From contig NC_090290.1 in NCBI RefSeq assembly GCF_037392515.1, positions 2,489,978-2,553,977 of the forward strand: a stretch of 64,000 nt of DNA, given 5' to 3'. The notes beneath the pieces were generated by a model. That model saw nothing but the letters and a program-made list of their open reading frames with translations, had not been told where the DNA came from and made no database searches. Positions within the stretch are counted from its first letter, which is position 1; every line of letters begins with the position of its first letter. Source of the stretch: Haliotis asinina. Lineage: Eukaryota; Mollusca; Gastropoda; Lepetellida; Haliotidae. Shown piece by piece: positions 49,846 to 60,375 of this stretch. The translations under genes were made by a program, and so were the position numbers.

Positions 49846-50229
49846 TTAGTAAGCGGATTGTTGAGATTGCACACGTGTTCTTGGTAGTATCATTCGAGGG
49901 CTGAAGATCAATCGTCAGATGTGGTTTTGAATCTATAGCTAAATGAACTGTCACAATATACATGTAGAAGGTGGACAAATGAATGTGTATCGAAGCTGTT
50001 TCTAAATTAATGCAATTTACATTTGCAGAATAGTTGTGAAAGTTAATTATGGCTGTAAATCTGTCGCTTACTCGTGCCATGGTTAGTGAAACGTGATCGT
50101 TACTGGGTACGTTTGTTACACTGGTTCAATGAAGACTGGATTAATGAATAATCTGCTAATATGATTACACTATGCCACTTAGAAAGTGGTCAAATGCAAC
50201 ATATGTCATATTTGGAATTTTAGTTTCTC

Positions 50230-50335
50230 AGTGTAAGTCGCGGTGGCTGAGCGAGCTAGGCGGCTGACTTTGTGTTCTGGCATTTAGGTGCCTGACTGAG
50301 GGTGCGGGTTCGAATCCCGGATTGGACTCAACCAA
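50230..50335 (+). repeat. tRNA-like SINE head, different type
   Basis: 'gtggctgagcgagctaggcg' resembles the A-box side of a leucine- or serine-type tRNA. 'gggtgcgggttcgaatcccg' is a clear B-box and T-arm. The 5' and 3' acceptor strands do not pair, so it is not a functional tRNA gene. It is a SINE promoter head of another family than 35268. Confidence 0.65.
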
Positions 50336-50454
50336 AAAGTACTAGAATTTGTACTTTACTGAAAAAGTTAAATCCCAAATATGACACATGCTGCTAGTAT
50401 GGTGTTAATGAGTGATAATCCGGCGGAGGACACAGAAATAGCCTTCATTTTACT

Positions 50455-50530
50455 CATGTAAAGAATCGAACCAGGGTAATCGACATGACGAGCGAACGCT
50501 TGAACCACTAGGCTACTTTACCGCCACTTG
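50455..50530 (-). repeat. SINE family 1 head fragment
   Basis: 'gaatcgaaccagggtaatcg', 'acatgacgagcgaacgcttg' and 'aaccactaggctac' are the reverse of the tRNA-like promoter head. The 3' half is absent. Confidence 0.72.
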
Positions 50531-50631
50531 TAAATTTGTGCCGAAAAGTCATATTAATTGCTTTTCACATGTAAAATGCCCTAGACACTGCTGTGCAGTA
50601 CGCGAAATCATTCTTGTTATTGTTTTCACTT

Positions 50632-51201
50632 TCACCACATTTCAACATTGTCTGGGGCCACCTGTTCTGTATGTGTACTTAAATCACACATCCGTAGTTT
50701 AGTACAAGTTCCACAGATGGACCAGTGAAACAGAAACATACATTCACATGTACGTGGAAACCTCCGCTCCCGGTGAGATAAGCGTATTTGAGAAATACAA
50801 AGTAAGCTGAGGGTGTAAAGAATGAGAAACATGTCCTTAACGAGGGAGGTCTGTCTGAAAAGATTCGGAGCCTTCAAGGTTGATTGAAGTCTAGCAATGT
50901 TAGAGCTGGCACCAGTCGAATTATGTAGGCCTACCATGTGTCGCTCGGTTGACATTGCTGACGGAGAAGGCAAATAGTTCAAGGAAAGGCAATCACGGAA
51001 GCGTTCGCTGCGTTTACTCAATATCTTGAAGGCGTTTCTTTCCGTAGTCGGAACATCAGTAGATGTCTCCCAGTGGTTGGGCTTGTTTATGAGCAAATGA
51101 TTGACATACCATCTTGTTATCTTACTGTTTTTGGTAGAGTTCGTTTTGAAAAAGAAAACTGACCCTGAAATAACATCGGTTTTAATCAAATGAACACGCA
51201 T
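50632..51201 (-). other. Unassigned 189-codon open frame
   Basis: This is the longest open frame in 45-56 kb. It has no recognisable domain. 'LSKRSERFRDCL' faintly recalls the segment after helix 7 of a GPCR, but no transmembrane helices precede it in this or the other minus frames. A hydrophobic stretch ('MFLILYTLSLLCIS') lies near residue 130. I would not call it a gene without transcript evidence. Confidence 0.25.
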
Positions 51202-51307
51202 GTCCTCCTGTTTTCTAAATCAAGTACTATATTCCCGCACCGGACACACGTAAATCTATCGGTGTGGATGAGCAGTTGAAGTGATATGAAGAATGCATAC
51301 TATAGTT

Positions 51308-51530
51308 GGTGTTAGTGAGTGAGTTAAGGTTTACGCCGCAAAAAGAAATATTCGAGCTATATGACGACCCTCTGTACATAATCGAGTCTGGACCAAACAA
51401 TCCGGTGTTCAACAGAATGAACACTGATCTCCACATTTGGGAACCAATGAAATGTGTAATTCAGTCTGACCCCGTTAATCGTCTCTTGCAAGTATGGCCT
51501 AATGAAGATAAATTCGGATTGTCACCGCTT
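51308..51530 (-). repeat. SINE-like repeat, family 2
   Basis: 'gtgagtgagttaaggtttac', 'gagctatatgacgaccctct', 'cgagtctggaccaaacaatc', 'gaacactgatctccacattt' and 'gtctgaccccgttaatcgtc' follow the reference copy at 36652. Confidence 0.83.
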
Positions 51531-52594
51531 TTTTGAGGTGTTGTTGGTGATGACGTCATGTCTCATCCGCGGTATGAGCCTGTTTTAACATGAAGTTCAT
51601 CAGTTGACATTTTCCCATATTTTAATTGGATACGGACCTCCCACTGTGGTTGTCACGCGTTCCAATCGTCCGCTACAAATACAAGACTTCTGTTTCTCAT
51701 CATCATAACATTCATGCAGCCTTATCTCCTTCACTTGTGATCAAACCTGTCACGATCGGTTACATCAAAGCTAAAGTCGATAGCGTCAGCTTAGGGCATC
51801 CTAATGTGACTGATAACATCCATAAACCGAGCTTGATGAAGCCGGGATAACCCAGCAATTACAGAGCCATACATTCCATGACAGTAGTTGGTCTTTGAAA
51901 TAAACATTAAAGGAAATGCTTGTGTTATTTAAATGAAGATGACCCATTTAGAGTGAACTGGTCGTGGACTGACATTATTGTTTCTTTCATGCCAAGATGT
52001 TTGGATGTTCCAAGGTCTTTCATGTTTGGATGTTCTACTGAGACATAATATTCTACATGCCTTCCTGTTCTTTTTTCTTTTGTTGCTTTTTGTTTGTTTG
52101 TTTTTTGGTTTGTTTTTTGTTGTTTTTTTATTATTTGTTTCATGTTTCATGGCATGAGCGAAGTGGTGGTTACATAACGAGTCGTTTTTCAAGTATAAAT
52201 GTTTCTGTGGGAATGTTTTCTACTGGACAAGAAAATGTCACAGGAGCAGGGAAACGACGAGTTCGAAGACATGACCCTGTTGTTTTGGATTGATCTGCTT
52301 TAATTTGCTTTGTAGAATCGACAGGGGTTCAATACGGTATCTGGTGCGCAATACGGGATTTTACTATACATCATCGTGTGGCATCCCTGTATGACCAAGC
52401 TAATTTACTTAGGTATATACTATTTTCAATCACGTGACAGAGTCTAATTAGTTCAGCTTCTTCACAACGAATGCCGTGAGTTTAAATAAAACCTAAGTGG
52501 TGCAGGTGTTCACGACTATGATCATCGGAAGAAACATGACTTTTCACTTCTGTACACTAAGTGTTTGTAGACTGTGCTGGGGTTGTTTTGTTGT
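51531..52594. other. No gene; T-rich tract
   Basis: Nothing is assignable except a T/G-rich low-complexity tract at about 52068-52140. Antisense frames rich in lysine and asparagine come from this tract. Confidence 0.5.
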
Positions 52595-52750
52595 TATTGC
52601 TTAACACCGCATTCAGCAATATCCAAGCAATACCGTGGCTGTCTGAACAGGACACTCCAGTGATCAACCGCATGGCCACTCTATCCTTTTAGTGGCCTGT
52701 TAGGAAAAGGGTTGCTACAACCAAATCTGACCCAAATTGTCGCATGTCCT
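52595..52750 (-). repeat. SINE-like repeat, family 2, partial
   Basis: 'aacaccgcattcagcaatat', 'ccgtggctgtctgaacagga' and 'ctccagtgatcaaccgcatg'. The right part is diverged. Confidence 0.65.
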
Positions 52751-52904
52751 ACACAGACACATAGTTTTTACTCAGATCTGAACATTACAGACCGGGGAAT
52801 CAGTGTGTGATACATTCCACGAACAATCAACTGAATATAACTGACGGTATTTGCAGTTATTGAAGTATAGGGAATGTATGAAATGTGTATATTATGTGTG
52901 TATG

Positions 52905-53120
52905 AGTGAGTATGTGAATTTACCTACATTCAGAAATATTTCAGCTATATGTAAACGGTCGGGTCTGAACAAAACATTCCCGTGAGTAACAGCATGAACA
53001 TCGATCTACGCAATAGGATACGATGACATCCAGTCTGACCACCTGCTACCGTTAGTGGTCTTTTACGATAAACATGTGTTGCGGAGGATCACTTCTAACC
53101 CGGATCTTCACGGTTAACGT
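52905..53120 (-). repeat. SINE-like repeat, family 2
   Basis: 'atgagtgagtatgtg', 'tttcagctatatgtaaacgg', 'gagtaacagcatgaacatcg', 'atctacgcaataggatacga', 'gtctgaccacctgctaccgt' and 'ctaacccggatcttcacggt'. Confidence 0.8.
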
Positions 53121-53834
53121 GTATCAACTTTGGGCTTGGGAAACCCACTTACAGTATGACATTATGTCAAAATTGTTACACTTTGCCTCTTTAGATAGCA
53201 AGCATATGGTTCGCTATGGAAATACAGACAACTGCTTAATGATAAGGTTTATTTCCTAATGCTTACATCGCACCTCTAATTCTTTCAAATTTGCTAAAAC
53301 GCACAGCTGACCAGAAGGAAGAAAGGCAATAGACACGTGCATCTTCAATTCTCGACCCCGTTAATAGGACCGTGGAATGTCGAGTTTCATGTCAGACAGT
53401 AGGAAAACACAGTCTTCTATTCCAGTCAGTATTATAACACCAAAGAAAAACATACAGCGAATGAGTTGGGCTTGAACAGACGTCCAGTCATATCACGGTG
53501 TGTCGTCTTCATGTGAGAGGAAGCTTGAGTGGTGCAGGTTTTAGACATTAAAAGCCGTGGTGAAACCCACCATCATCTACATAGTGCTGATGAACCCAGC
53601 TATAATCGGCAGACCAGAATTCGAACCTACAATGGTGAGTATACACAGAGAAAACGTTTCGCAACACTGACTTTACCCCCGCATTTATATTCATATGATA
53701 ATAATACTGTCACCTATTGGAATCCCCGGACATACACCTTCAATGACCAAATGTACGATCTAGCACATTAGTGCGCCCATCACTAAGGAAATACCAACTT
53801 GAAGTTTAAGTATCTTACGAATACAAAATGCCAT
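53121..53834. other. No recognised feature
   Basis: Unassigned sequence between SINE copies. Confidence 0.45.
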
Positions 53835-54000
53835 TTGGGGGCGGAGGATTACGCTAGTGGTTAGAGCGTTTGCTCGTCATGCCGAAAGTTCAGGATCGAT
53901 TTCTCACATGAATGCAATGTGTGAAGCCAATGACTGATATCCCCCGCTGTGATACTGCTGGTAAAAGTACTAAAAGCGGCGAAAAAATAAACTCACTCAC
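53835..54000 (+). mobile_element. tRNA-derived SINE, family 1, with tail
   Basis: The head 'acgctagtggttagagcgtt' and 'tgctcgtcatgccgaaagtt', a worn B-box ('caggatcgatttc'), the body 'gtgtgaagccaatgactgat' and 'gtgatactgctggtaaaagt', and the tail 'aataaactcactcactcatt' are all present in order. It is the most complete family 1 copy on this strand. Confidence 0.88.
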
Positions 54001-54357
54001 TCATTCCTCTTGTGTATCTTGTTCTTACAACTCGATAACGTGAAAATAAATTGATTTCGTAGTTAACACTGGAATATGGAGCTTCCTCTAAGATGGAAAG
54101 GTGATGGTCTACAGAATACTTGCCTGCAAGTTTGTAACTGCAGGTGACGGGGACTACACTCATTGTCATTCAGCGTTATTATTGTTTAAATGCGATTTCA
54201 TGAGGGTTGATTGCCAAAATCAGGAACATGACCACACTTTTTGATGCCGTGTAACCAGCACTACAAAATGAATCAATATTGCTTTATTTGCGTCCCGAAT
54301 TAACTACGGTTTTCCTTTTTTCCGTCGTTTTGTTCACTTTCTCTTTTAGTTCATGTC

Positions 54358-54585
54358 AGTGAGTGGGTGAGTTGAAAGTTACGAGACACTAAACAACATT
54401 CCAACTAAATGGTGGCTGTCTATCAAGTCGGGACCAGACAATGCAGTGATGAATAGCATGAGTATCGGTCTGTGCAATTATGATACACTTTCATGTGTCA
54501 ACGAAGTCATCGTTAGTTGTGTCTTCCGACAAGCATGAGTTACTGAAGATCAAATCTAACCCAGATCTTCACAGGTCGTCAGCTT
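54358..54585 (-). repeat. SINE-like repeat, family 2
   Basis: 'cagtgagtgggtgagttgaa', 'gaccagacaatgcagtgatg', 'aatagcatgagtatcggtct', 'ttcatgtgtcaacgaagtca' and 'taacccagatcttcacaggt'. Confidence 0.82.
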
Positions 54586-54939
54586 AAATAATGCTTACAA
54601 GGACAGTATATGTAAATAGTAAGTTAAATTGAGGGTTAGGTAAGTTCCGTGACTGTGGCTAATACTACAACATGTGCCAATACATTCTCCATTTGTATAT
54701 ATACATGTATGCATATATTAAGTATGACAACTGCTTCGCCATTTTAAATACTTTTTTCTTGATTTGCGCCAGATAATATACTATCAGCGAATTCGCTGAC
54801 TCGGACGACTCTGCCTCCTATCAAAGATTAAACACAGAACATTATATGGCAACTGTAATACATTCGTATGTGCAAACAACCCCTGGCAACATGAAATATG
54901 CGAAACGTAGACTACTGGCAACACGGATCTATTTCAGGA

Positions 54940-54990
54940 TGAGTGAGTTAAGGTTGAGCCGCTTTCAGCAACGTTTTAGAGTGTCTCAAT
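54940..54990 (-). repeat. SINE-like terminus fragment
   Basis: 'gagtgagttaaggttgagcc' and 'gctttcagcaacgtttta' match only the shared tail side of family 1 or 2. Confidence 0.5.
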
Positions 54991-55424
54991 AGAGGTCGGT
55001 CGTATATTTACACTGTGTGACATGTACTATGCTAGTAATGTGTTCCCTTTGTTCAGGAAACTGTACACTGATGATGAACACGGAAAGCCAATGCGCTTGT
55101 TAAGACTTAGAATTATCCATGGAGTTTGCAAAATACATGAAATATCACTGATGTGTACAGGGCATTTCATTATGTTATCATTGCACAATGTGTGTATGTC
55201 TATCTGTATGACTATATTCCATTGGTTTACATCTCATCATTTACAGTTCCGTGTGTCTAATTTAGTTTGTCACACAAACGACATCCTGAAAACAAAACCC
55301 TACAGAAAGATGTTGCCTTTGACCTGTCTGCTCATTATATTCGACTGCCTGTCTCCCCATTGTAATAAAGGTCACATTACGTACAAATGTTGAAAGTGAA
55401 TACGTGTTAGTGCAGCTGTTTCAG
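54991..55424. other. No recognised gene
   Basis: A 123-codon open frame (55022-55393, +) lacks recognisable motifs. It has scattered hydrophobic stretches but no helix pattern like the neighbouring receptor. Confidence 0.4.
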
Positions 55425-55575
55425 GGGTGGTGGGGTAGTCTAGTTGTTAACGCGTCTGCTCCTCACCCTCAAGTTTGATTCCCCACATAGCTACAGCGTG
55501 TGAGGCCGATTTCTGGTGTCTCCGGCCGTGATATTGCCGGAATATTAAAAAGAGCTTTAAACCATACTCACTCAC
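55425..55575 (+). mobile_element. tRNA-derived SINE, family 1
   Basis: The head 'ggtggggtagtctagttgtt', a worn B-box 'caagtttgattcccc', the body 'gtgtgaggccgatttctggt' and 'ccgtgatattgccggaatat', and a short tail 'catactcactcac'. Confidence 0.85.
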
Positions 55576-56188
55576 AAATTTAACAATCTTGGAATCATCT
55601 CTCCTGAAACGGAAACTGAAACCCGATAGTCCATGCAGCAGACAAACTTACATTCACTTATTTGTCCTCTGCAAAAGTATTGTGATTATACTCGAATTTC
55701 ATATTCGAGGACCAAACACCGTAACCCAAATGTACAGAAGCAATGTCTCATTTTCAGAGTTGCTAGATACAAAGAACAAAATGCAGTGTCGCTTCAACAA
55801 GAAGTTCATTGTTTCTTGCTTTCTGTGAGTCTGACCACCTATTTATCCATTCAAATACGACTTATGAAGGGGAGAACTCGGAACTCCAAGCAATTCCAGC
55901 TATATCCAGCAGAAAGGCACCAGAAATAGGGCCTCACACAACGCACTCAAGAGTGGATGAACTTCTCTTGCTTCTGAGAATCCCCTGGAGCATTTTGGTA
56001 TGAGTTTGAATTATGTATCATGTGATATGAATCGTGATGATCATTACTATTATATTTCCATCAGCAAACACTCGCAAGTCATTTGTGAACTAATTATGGT
56101 AACAGCACAACATGTTGACGGACGCGAAGGTTGCGTGCTACGTGTGCAACCCTCTTTTCAAAGGAATGTGTGGTAGACGAATTAGTCA

Positions 56189-57283
56189 TCACATGTCATT
56201 ACTGGTTGTGTGCCGAACTGGAGGCCTGTTCACTGATTCTCTGAAGAGCGCCATATTGAATCTCATTGAGGGCCGAGATGACAACGTGATATACTGCGTG
56301 CTCACCGGCGCCATTTTCCGCTTCCGGCATGCAACAAGGTCCAGGAATTGCCTTCTGAACCTCCTAGCGCTGAATGAGTACAGGTAAAAATTGATGGCAT
56401 GTGTCGAATCACAGAAAACGTAGGCAATGGTATCAACAAGGTAAATGACCGCACCATTCATAGATTTTGTTGGATAGTTTAGGTGCGGAGACATCAACAG
56501 CATCACACAACGTGGGAAGGTTAATATCACCAAGGCTATAGCTGACGACACGAGCATCTTCGTTATCTGACGTTGGCGTTCAGTGGTCACAACGGCACCA
56601 TTTTTCACTGAGCCATTTCTGTTTAAATATATATGAACCTTGCTTGACTTCACTATACCGGCGATTATTAGCGCATTAAAGACTAGAAGGAGAAGGCAGG
56701 GTAACAGTGCATACACTGTTATGTTTATCCAGAACCACGCGTTCACAAAGAAATCCAGGTGATCTTCATGGGCAACACAAAGGATATATGTTTCCATGTT
56801 CACGTAGTGCACAGTCCAGAACAGATGAAGAAAGAGACCCAGGAGAGGTATTGTTATTCCGATAACCACAACAAGGGACTTCTTGAACGTCCAGATTTGA
56901 CCAATTTTGAAGGGATACCACACTGCGACAAATCTCTCCACAGACATTGCAACGAGGAGCCAGTTTGCAAAGGTGATGAGAAAGTTGCCACAGAAAGCTA
57001 GGAACTTGCACCCGAATTGTCCAATCGGTACGCCATTGTCTGTTAGCACAAATATCAGAAGCTTGTTAAGGATGGCGAGATTGTCGACAATAGCTAGGAG
57101 GGCAATGTAGACGGTGAGGGACCTCGCTGGTGACATCTTGATGATTGTGACGACTGTTGAACAGTTGCCTGGGAATCCTAACGCAAGAATAACCCACAGA
57201 TAATACGTTTCAATATGGAATGCTATATCATCAATAGTTTCCCAGTCACTGGAGTTTGAATCGATGCTTGTATTCACTTCCAT
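56189..57283 (-). CDS. Rhodopsin-class GPCR, paralogue in inverted orientation
   Basis: A 364-residue, single-exon receptor with the features of the one at 33312. The N-terminus has potential glycosylation sites at N4 and N10. Helix 1 holds the GN motif (G39, N40); D67 is in helix 2. C92 can pair with C169. The helix 3 end is 'SVERF' (114-118), helix 6 has 'TFPRC' (255-259), and helix 7 has 'DSTHAINFYLY' followed by 'SARRFR'. The tail keeps 'STQYITLSSRPS', like the paralogue's 'SSQYISMGSRPS', but runs longer (to 'SNDM'). The frame is open for 34 more codons upstream, to a Met at 57385. I chose the Met at 57283 because it aligns with the paralogue's start and because the extra stretch lies in a local tandem duplication. 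Ligand unknown. It is probably a working gene, since the frame is intact and the pattern of differences is conservative. Confidence 0.94.
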   Translation of the reverse strand: MEVNTSIDSNSSDWETIDDIAFHIETYYLWVILALGFPGNCSTVVTIIKMSPARSLTVYIALLAIVDNLAILNKLLIFVLTDNGVPIGQFGCKFLAFCGNFLITFANWLLVAMSVERFVAVWYPFKIGQIWTFKKSLVVVIGITIPLLGLFLHLFWTVHYVNMETYILCVAHEDHLDFFVNAWFWINITVYALLPCLLLLVFNALIIAGIVKSSKVHIYLNRNGSVKNGAVVTTERQRQITKMLVSSAIALVILTFPRCVMLLMSPHLNYPTKSMNGAVIYLVDTIAYVFCDSTHAINFYLYSFSARRFRRQFLDLVACRKRKMAPVSTQYITLSSRPSMRFNMALFRESVNRPPVRHTTSNDM

Positions 57284-57304
57284 GCTTGAAGAAGAGTTAT
57301 TCAG

Positions 57305-57490
57305 CCAGATCGGTAACTTCATCTCGGGTATATTCTTGATATGAAACGTCACACACAGATGATTATCACTGACATCCACTCTCAATATCCCTTAACGGAC
57401 AGCTGAGGCCATCTCGGGTATGTCGTTAAGATGAGCGTCGCACACAGACATTTGAACATTGACATCCAATCCCAGAATCAGTTATGTATA
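57305..57490. repeat. Tandem duplication of about 100 bp upstream of the receptor
   Basis: 'catctcgggtat' begins both copies (57320 and 57412). They continue with 'gat.tgaaacgtcacacacag' against 'gatgagcgtcgcacacagac', then 'actgacatccactctca' against 'attgacatccaatccca'. It covers the region that would code an N-terminal extension or the leader of the minus-strand receptor. Confidence 0.75.
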
Positions 57491-59294
57491 TCCTTAAGTA
57501 TTTCCTCTTTACACTTTAGCTGAATTGTAAAGCTCCTCGAGAATAACACTGTGACTCCCTGTATACTTCACATGCTTTCTGAATGACAAAGGAGGATAGT
57601 TTTTACAGCGCTAAGAAAGCACGAAAAAATCCACATGTCGATAAAACTAAATGATGTATACACGGCCCCGAATTGCCACGACGTAAAAGCATACCCATTG
57701 GGGAACAGATTTTCACCAATCCGTGTATACCGTCGCTACATAGCCACTACACTCTTGTTGGGGGCTGCACTGCGTGGAGAGTCTCACGGTTCTGACAGAG
57801 CATATGGTTAACAAAACTCTTGACTAGGATTGTCAGATGTCATGCCGCCGTTAATATTTTCCATTGAGAGATTTTTTGCTTCAACCGGCTAAGCCTCTCC
57901 ATCTGTAGGGATTTCCCTGTGACATCGTGAATGATACATGTCCCTCTGGGCTCGCTGCTTCTGTGTGCAATTCCTCCTTACTTAAAGGGGCCCTGGGGTA
58001 TGTGTATCTTTAGCGTGGTTGCTCATCACGCCTGGGTAGACGCTGGGGTAAAGGGTTCTGGGAATTCGGTGTATGTTCAGCATAGGACACGCCAGTCATA
58101 GGGAGCTATGGCGATAAACACAAGGTTTGCTTCATTTCGATCATGTAAACACCTGTGTTGTTGGAAAATGGATATTAGTGCGTGAGAAGATATGACAGAT
58201 CTTCATAGATGTCTCTGAGGAAATCTCGAAATGTTAAACATTCATGAGTAACTCAAGATAAATAAGTCGATCCATCAATGTGCCTTACGGCGTGTGTCGT
58301 TGTCGTGAATGGAAAATGTAACTTGGGCAGTTTAACACAAGCCTTCTGAACATTTAACTTCTGTGCGTAAACTTTTGTAACGTTTTTAAGAACTCATATC
58401 ACCTCTCACCATTATTCCACAAGTTCGTGATTATAAAATTCCACTTTTGTTCGTGTGAATCTTAAACTTGCACATGTAACCAAGAAAGCCACCACATCAA
58501 GTGTTGATACTTTGCAAACATTACCTTGAAATTAATCCGCTCTGGTATCCAATTATCATTTGCTGTATATATTTCACAAGTATTCCAATAATATCACTGA
58601 CACAATTCCATCAGAAATGCTGCGAGGTGAGAGGAACATTCCTAAAGACTGTCGGTACACATCTGTAGGCGAGCTATATAGACCAGAGTAGATAGATATC
58701 CCAGATTGAAATGTTCACCACCTGTTAAACGGAAAAGCCGGATTCCTTCCGCACCGACAATCTATACCATCGTTAATGAAGAAACCACTTCCTCTTCTAA
58801 TACCTCAACAACAATTCCAACGTGAAAGTGGTTAATTTCTTTCCTGCTTTTCATCCCTCGTTTGTATGGGATCAAGACCTTAGCTTGCTCCGTTAGGCAA
58901 CACTAATCTATCATTTTCGTCAAGCTGGGGCCACCGTGATCTTGTTTAACCAGGTGAAATGTACGAGTGGTGGATCTTGCCTAAGCCAATCAGTGGATGG
59001 ACCCAGCGTCGGTTGGCCGATCTGAAATCAGAGGTAAAGATAAGTATGTAGTACAAGCAGGTCATTCGGCGACTCATAAACATCTAGCAAGTATTGGTAC
59101 CTGGTGGTTTATTACCGGAATAAATGGAAATAGTCGGCAGCCAGTAAATTGGCCGTCCCGTGGTTGAGAATCTGTTGTTATCACTGAATTAACCCATGAT
59201 GTCAACCGTGGCCTTTACAGACATATCAGTTGTGTATGAACATCTGACACGGGAGTCGTGATAGCCCGTAAAGTTCGGGTTATAGTTGGGGTCT
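57491..59294. other. No recognised gene
   Basis: This would be the upstream region of the minus-strand receptor. I could not find the conserved 5' exon of the other two loci here, nor any repeat family. Confidence 0.45.
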
Positions 59295-59395
59295 GTGGTT
59301 TACCCGCTGACTTGACTGACAAATGTCATCGCATATCGATGCTTATGGTGTCAATGAATTGCCTGGTCACATAATATGGCTGAGTGTCTTTCAAG
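59295..59395 (+). repeat. SINE-like repeat, family 2, partial
   Basis: 'ccgctgacttgactgacaaa', 'tgtcatcgcatatcgatgct', 'gtgtcaatgaattgcctggt' and 'cacataatatggctg' follow the family 2 sense strand. Confidence 0.6.
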
Positions 59396-60001
59396 ATATC
59401 GATACATTCTGTTCACTCGAAAAATTCTTCCTGCACAATATAAACGTTTCCAGCTCGATGAAGTTGATTCTATGTCATTTAGTCGAAGCCGAACACACTC
59501 CTGCCATTTTTTTCCTTTAAAGCAAAAAATAAAGAACAAAAAACCCTCCAAAAACAAAACAAAAACAAAAGAAAAAAATATAATCAACAATAACAATAAT
59601 GGTGCAATATCATAATCTAAGGCTAGGCATTAAAAGATGGTGCGGTGGTCACCTCACCTAAATTGAAAGCTAGTGGAATTCTACGTGAAAACAAACTATT
59701 TGTTTTGCATTATGGTTCATGGACATCTAAACACACAGAATCCCTATGCTGGAAGTTCTTTACCTACTTAGACTCTAACTGTCTTGTCTGAATCGAGACG
59801 AGAGTGATATCGGCTCTCTAAGTAATCTGTTCTTCAACGCGACAAGGCAATTAGGAAGTCCTGAAATATCCACGAAAATGAAATATTTAAACCTTGGGGC
59901 GTCACACCAGGCTATAACGTATTTGGTTCGGTGCATTTCACTCGGTCAGATTTACGACTGTTTATGTACCGAGTGTTTGTCTGTACATATGTGTAGTACA
60001 T

Positions 60002-60128
60002 GTACATCAGCGACTGGTCTAGTACATCAGTGAGTAGCGTAGTACGTAGTGCATGAGCGAGTGGAGTAGTACATGAGCGAGTGGTGCAGTACATGAGCGA
60101 GTGGTGTAGTACATCAGCCTGTGGTGTA
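60002..60128 (+). repeat. 20-bp tandem repeat, about six units
   Basis: The unit 'agtacatgagcgagtggtgt' is repeated. Outer units ('agtacatcagcgactggtct', 'agtacatcagcctgtggtgt') are more diverged than the centre. Confidence 0.9.
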
Positions 60129-60216
60129 ACTGATAACATTTTAGTCATGTTAATCAATTCTGGAAGGGAAACATAAAGGGACGCTGCCTCTGGGTGTGAG
60201 CAAAGTCACATCGACA

Positions 60217-60375
60217 GTGAGTGAGTGAGTCTGGTTTTACGCCGCTTTTAGCATATTCCAGTCAAATTATGACAGTGGACACCAGAAATGGGCTTCACAT
60301 CATGTACCCATGTGGGAAATTGAACCCGGGTCTTCGGCGTGACGACCAAACGCTTTAACCCCACTACCCCCTTAA
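60217..60375 (-). mobile_element. tRNA-derived SINE, family 1, complete
   Basis: From the left: tail 'gtgagtgagtgagtctggtt', 'ttacgccgcttttagcatat', 'caccagaaatgggcttcaca', 'tcatgtacccatgtgggaaa', 'ttgaacccgggtcttcggcg', 'tgacgaccaaacgctttaac'. On the sense strand the promoter head comes first and the CTCACTCACTCAC tail last. A good reference copy for the split SINE at 29455-30220. Confidence 0.92.

Noticed and set aside
50230..50335. Functional leucine-type tRNA gene
   Set aside because: Good A- and B-box sequences, but the acceptor stem does not pair and no terminator follows. It reads as a SINE head.
51925..52192. Lysine/asparagine-rich minus-strand frames
   Set aside because: They are produced by the T-rich low-complexity tract at 52068-52140.
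56759..57110. Small plus- and minus-strand frames inside the receptor at 56189-57283
   Set aside because: They are alternative-frame shadows of the receptor gene.
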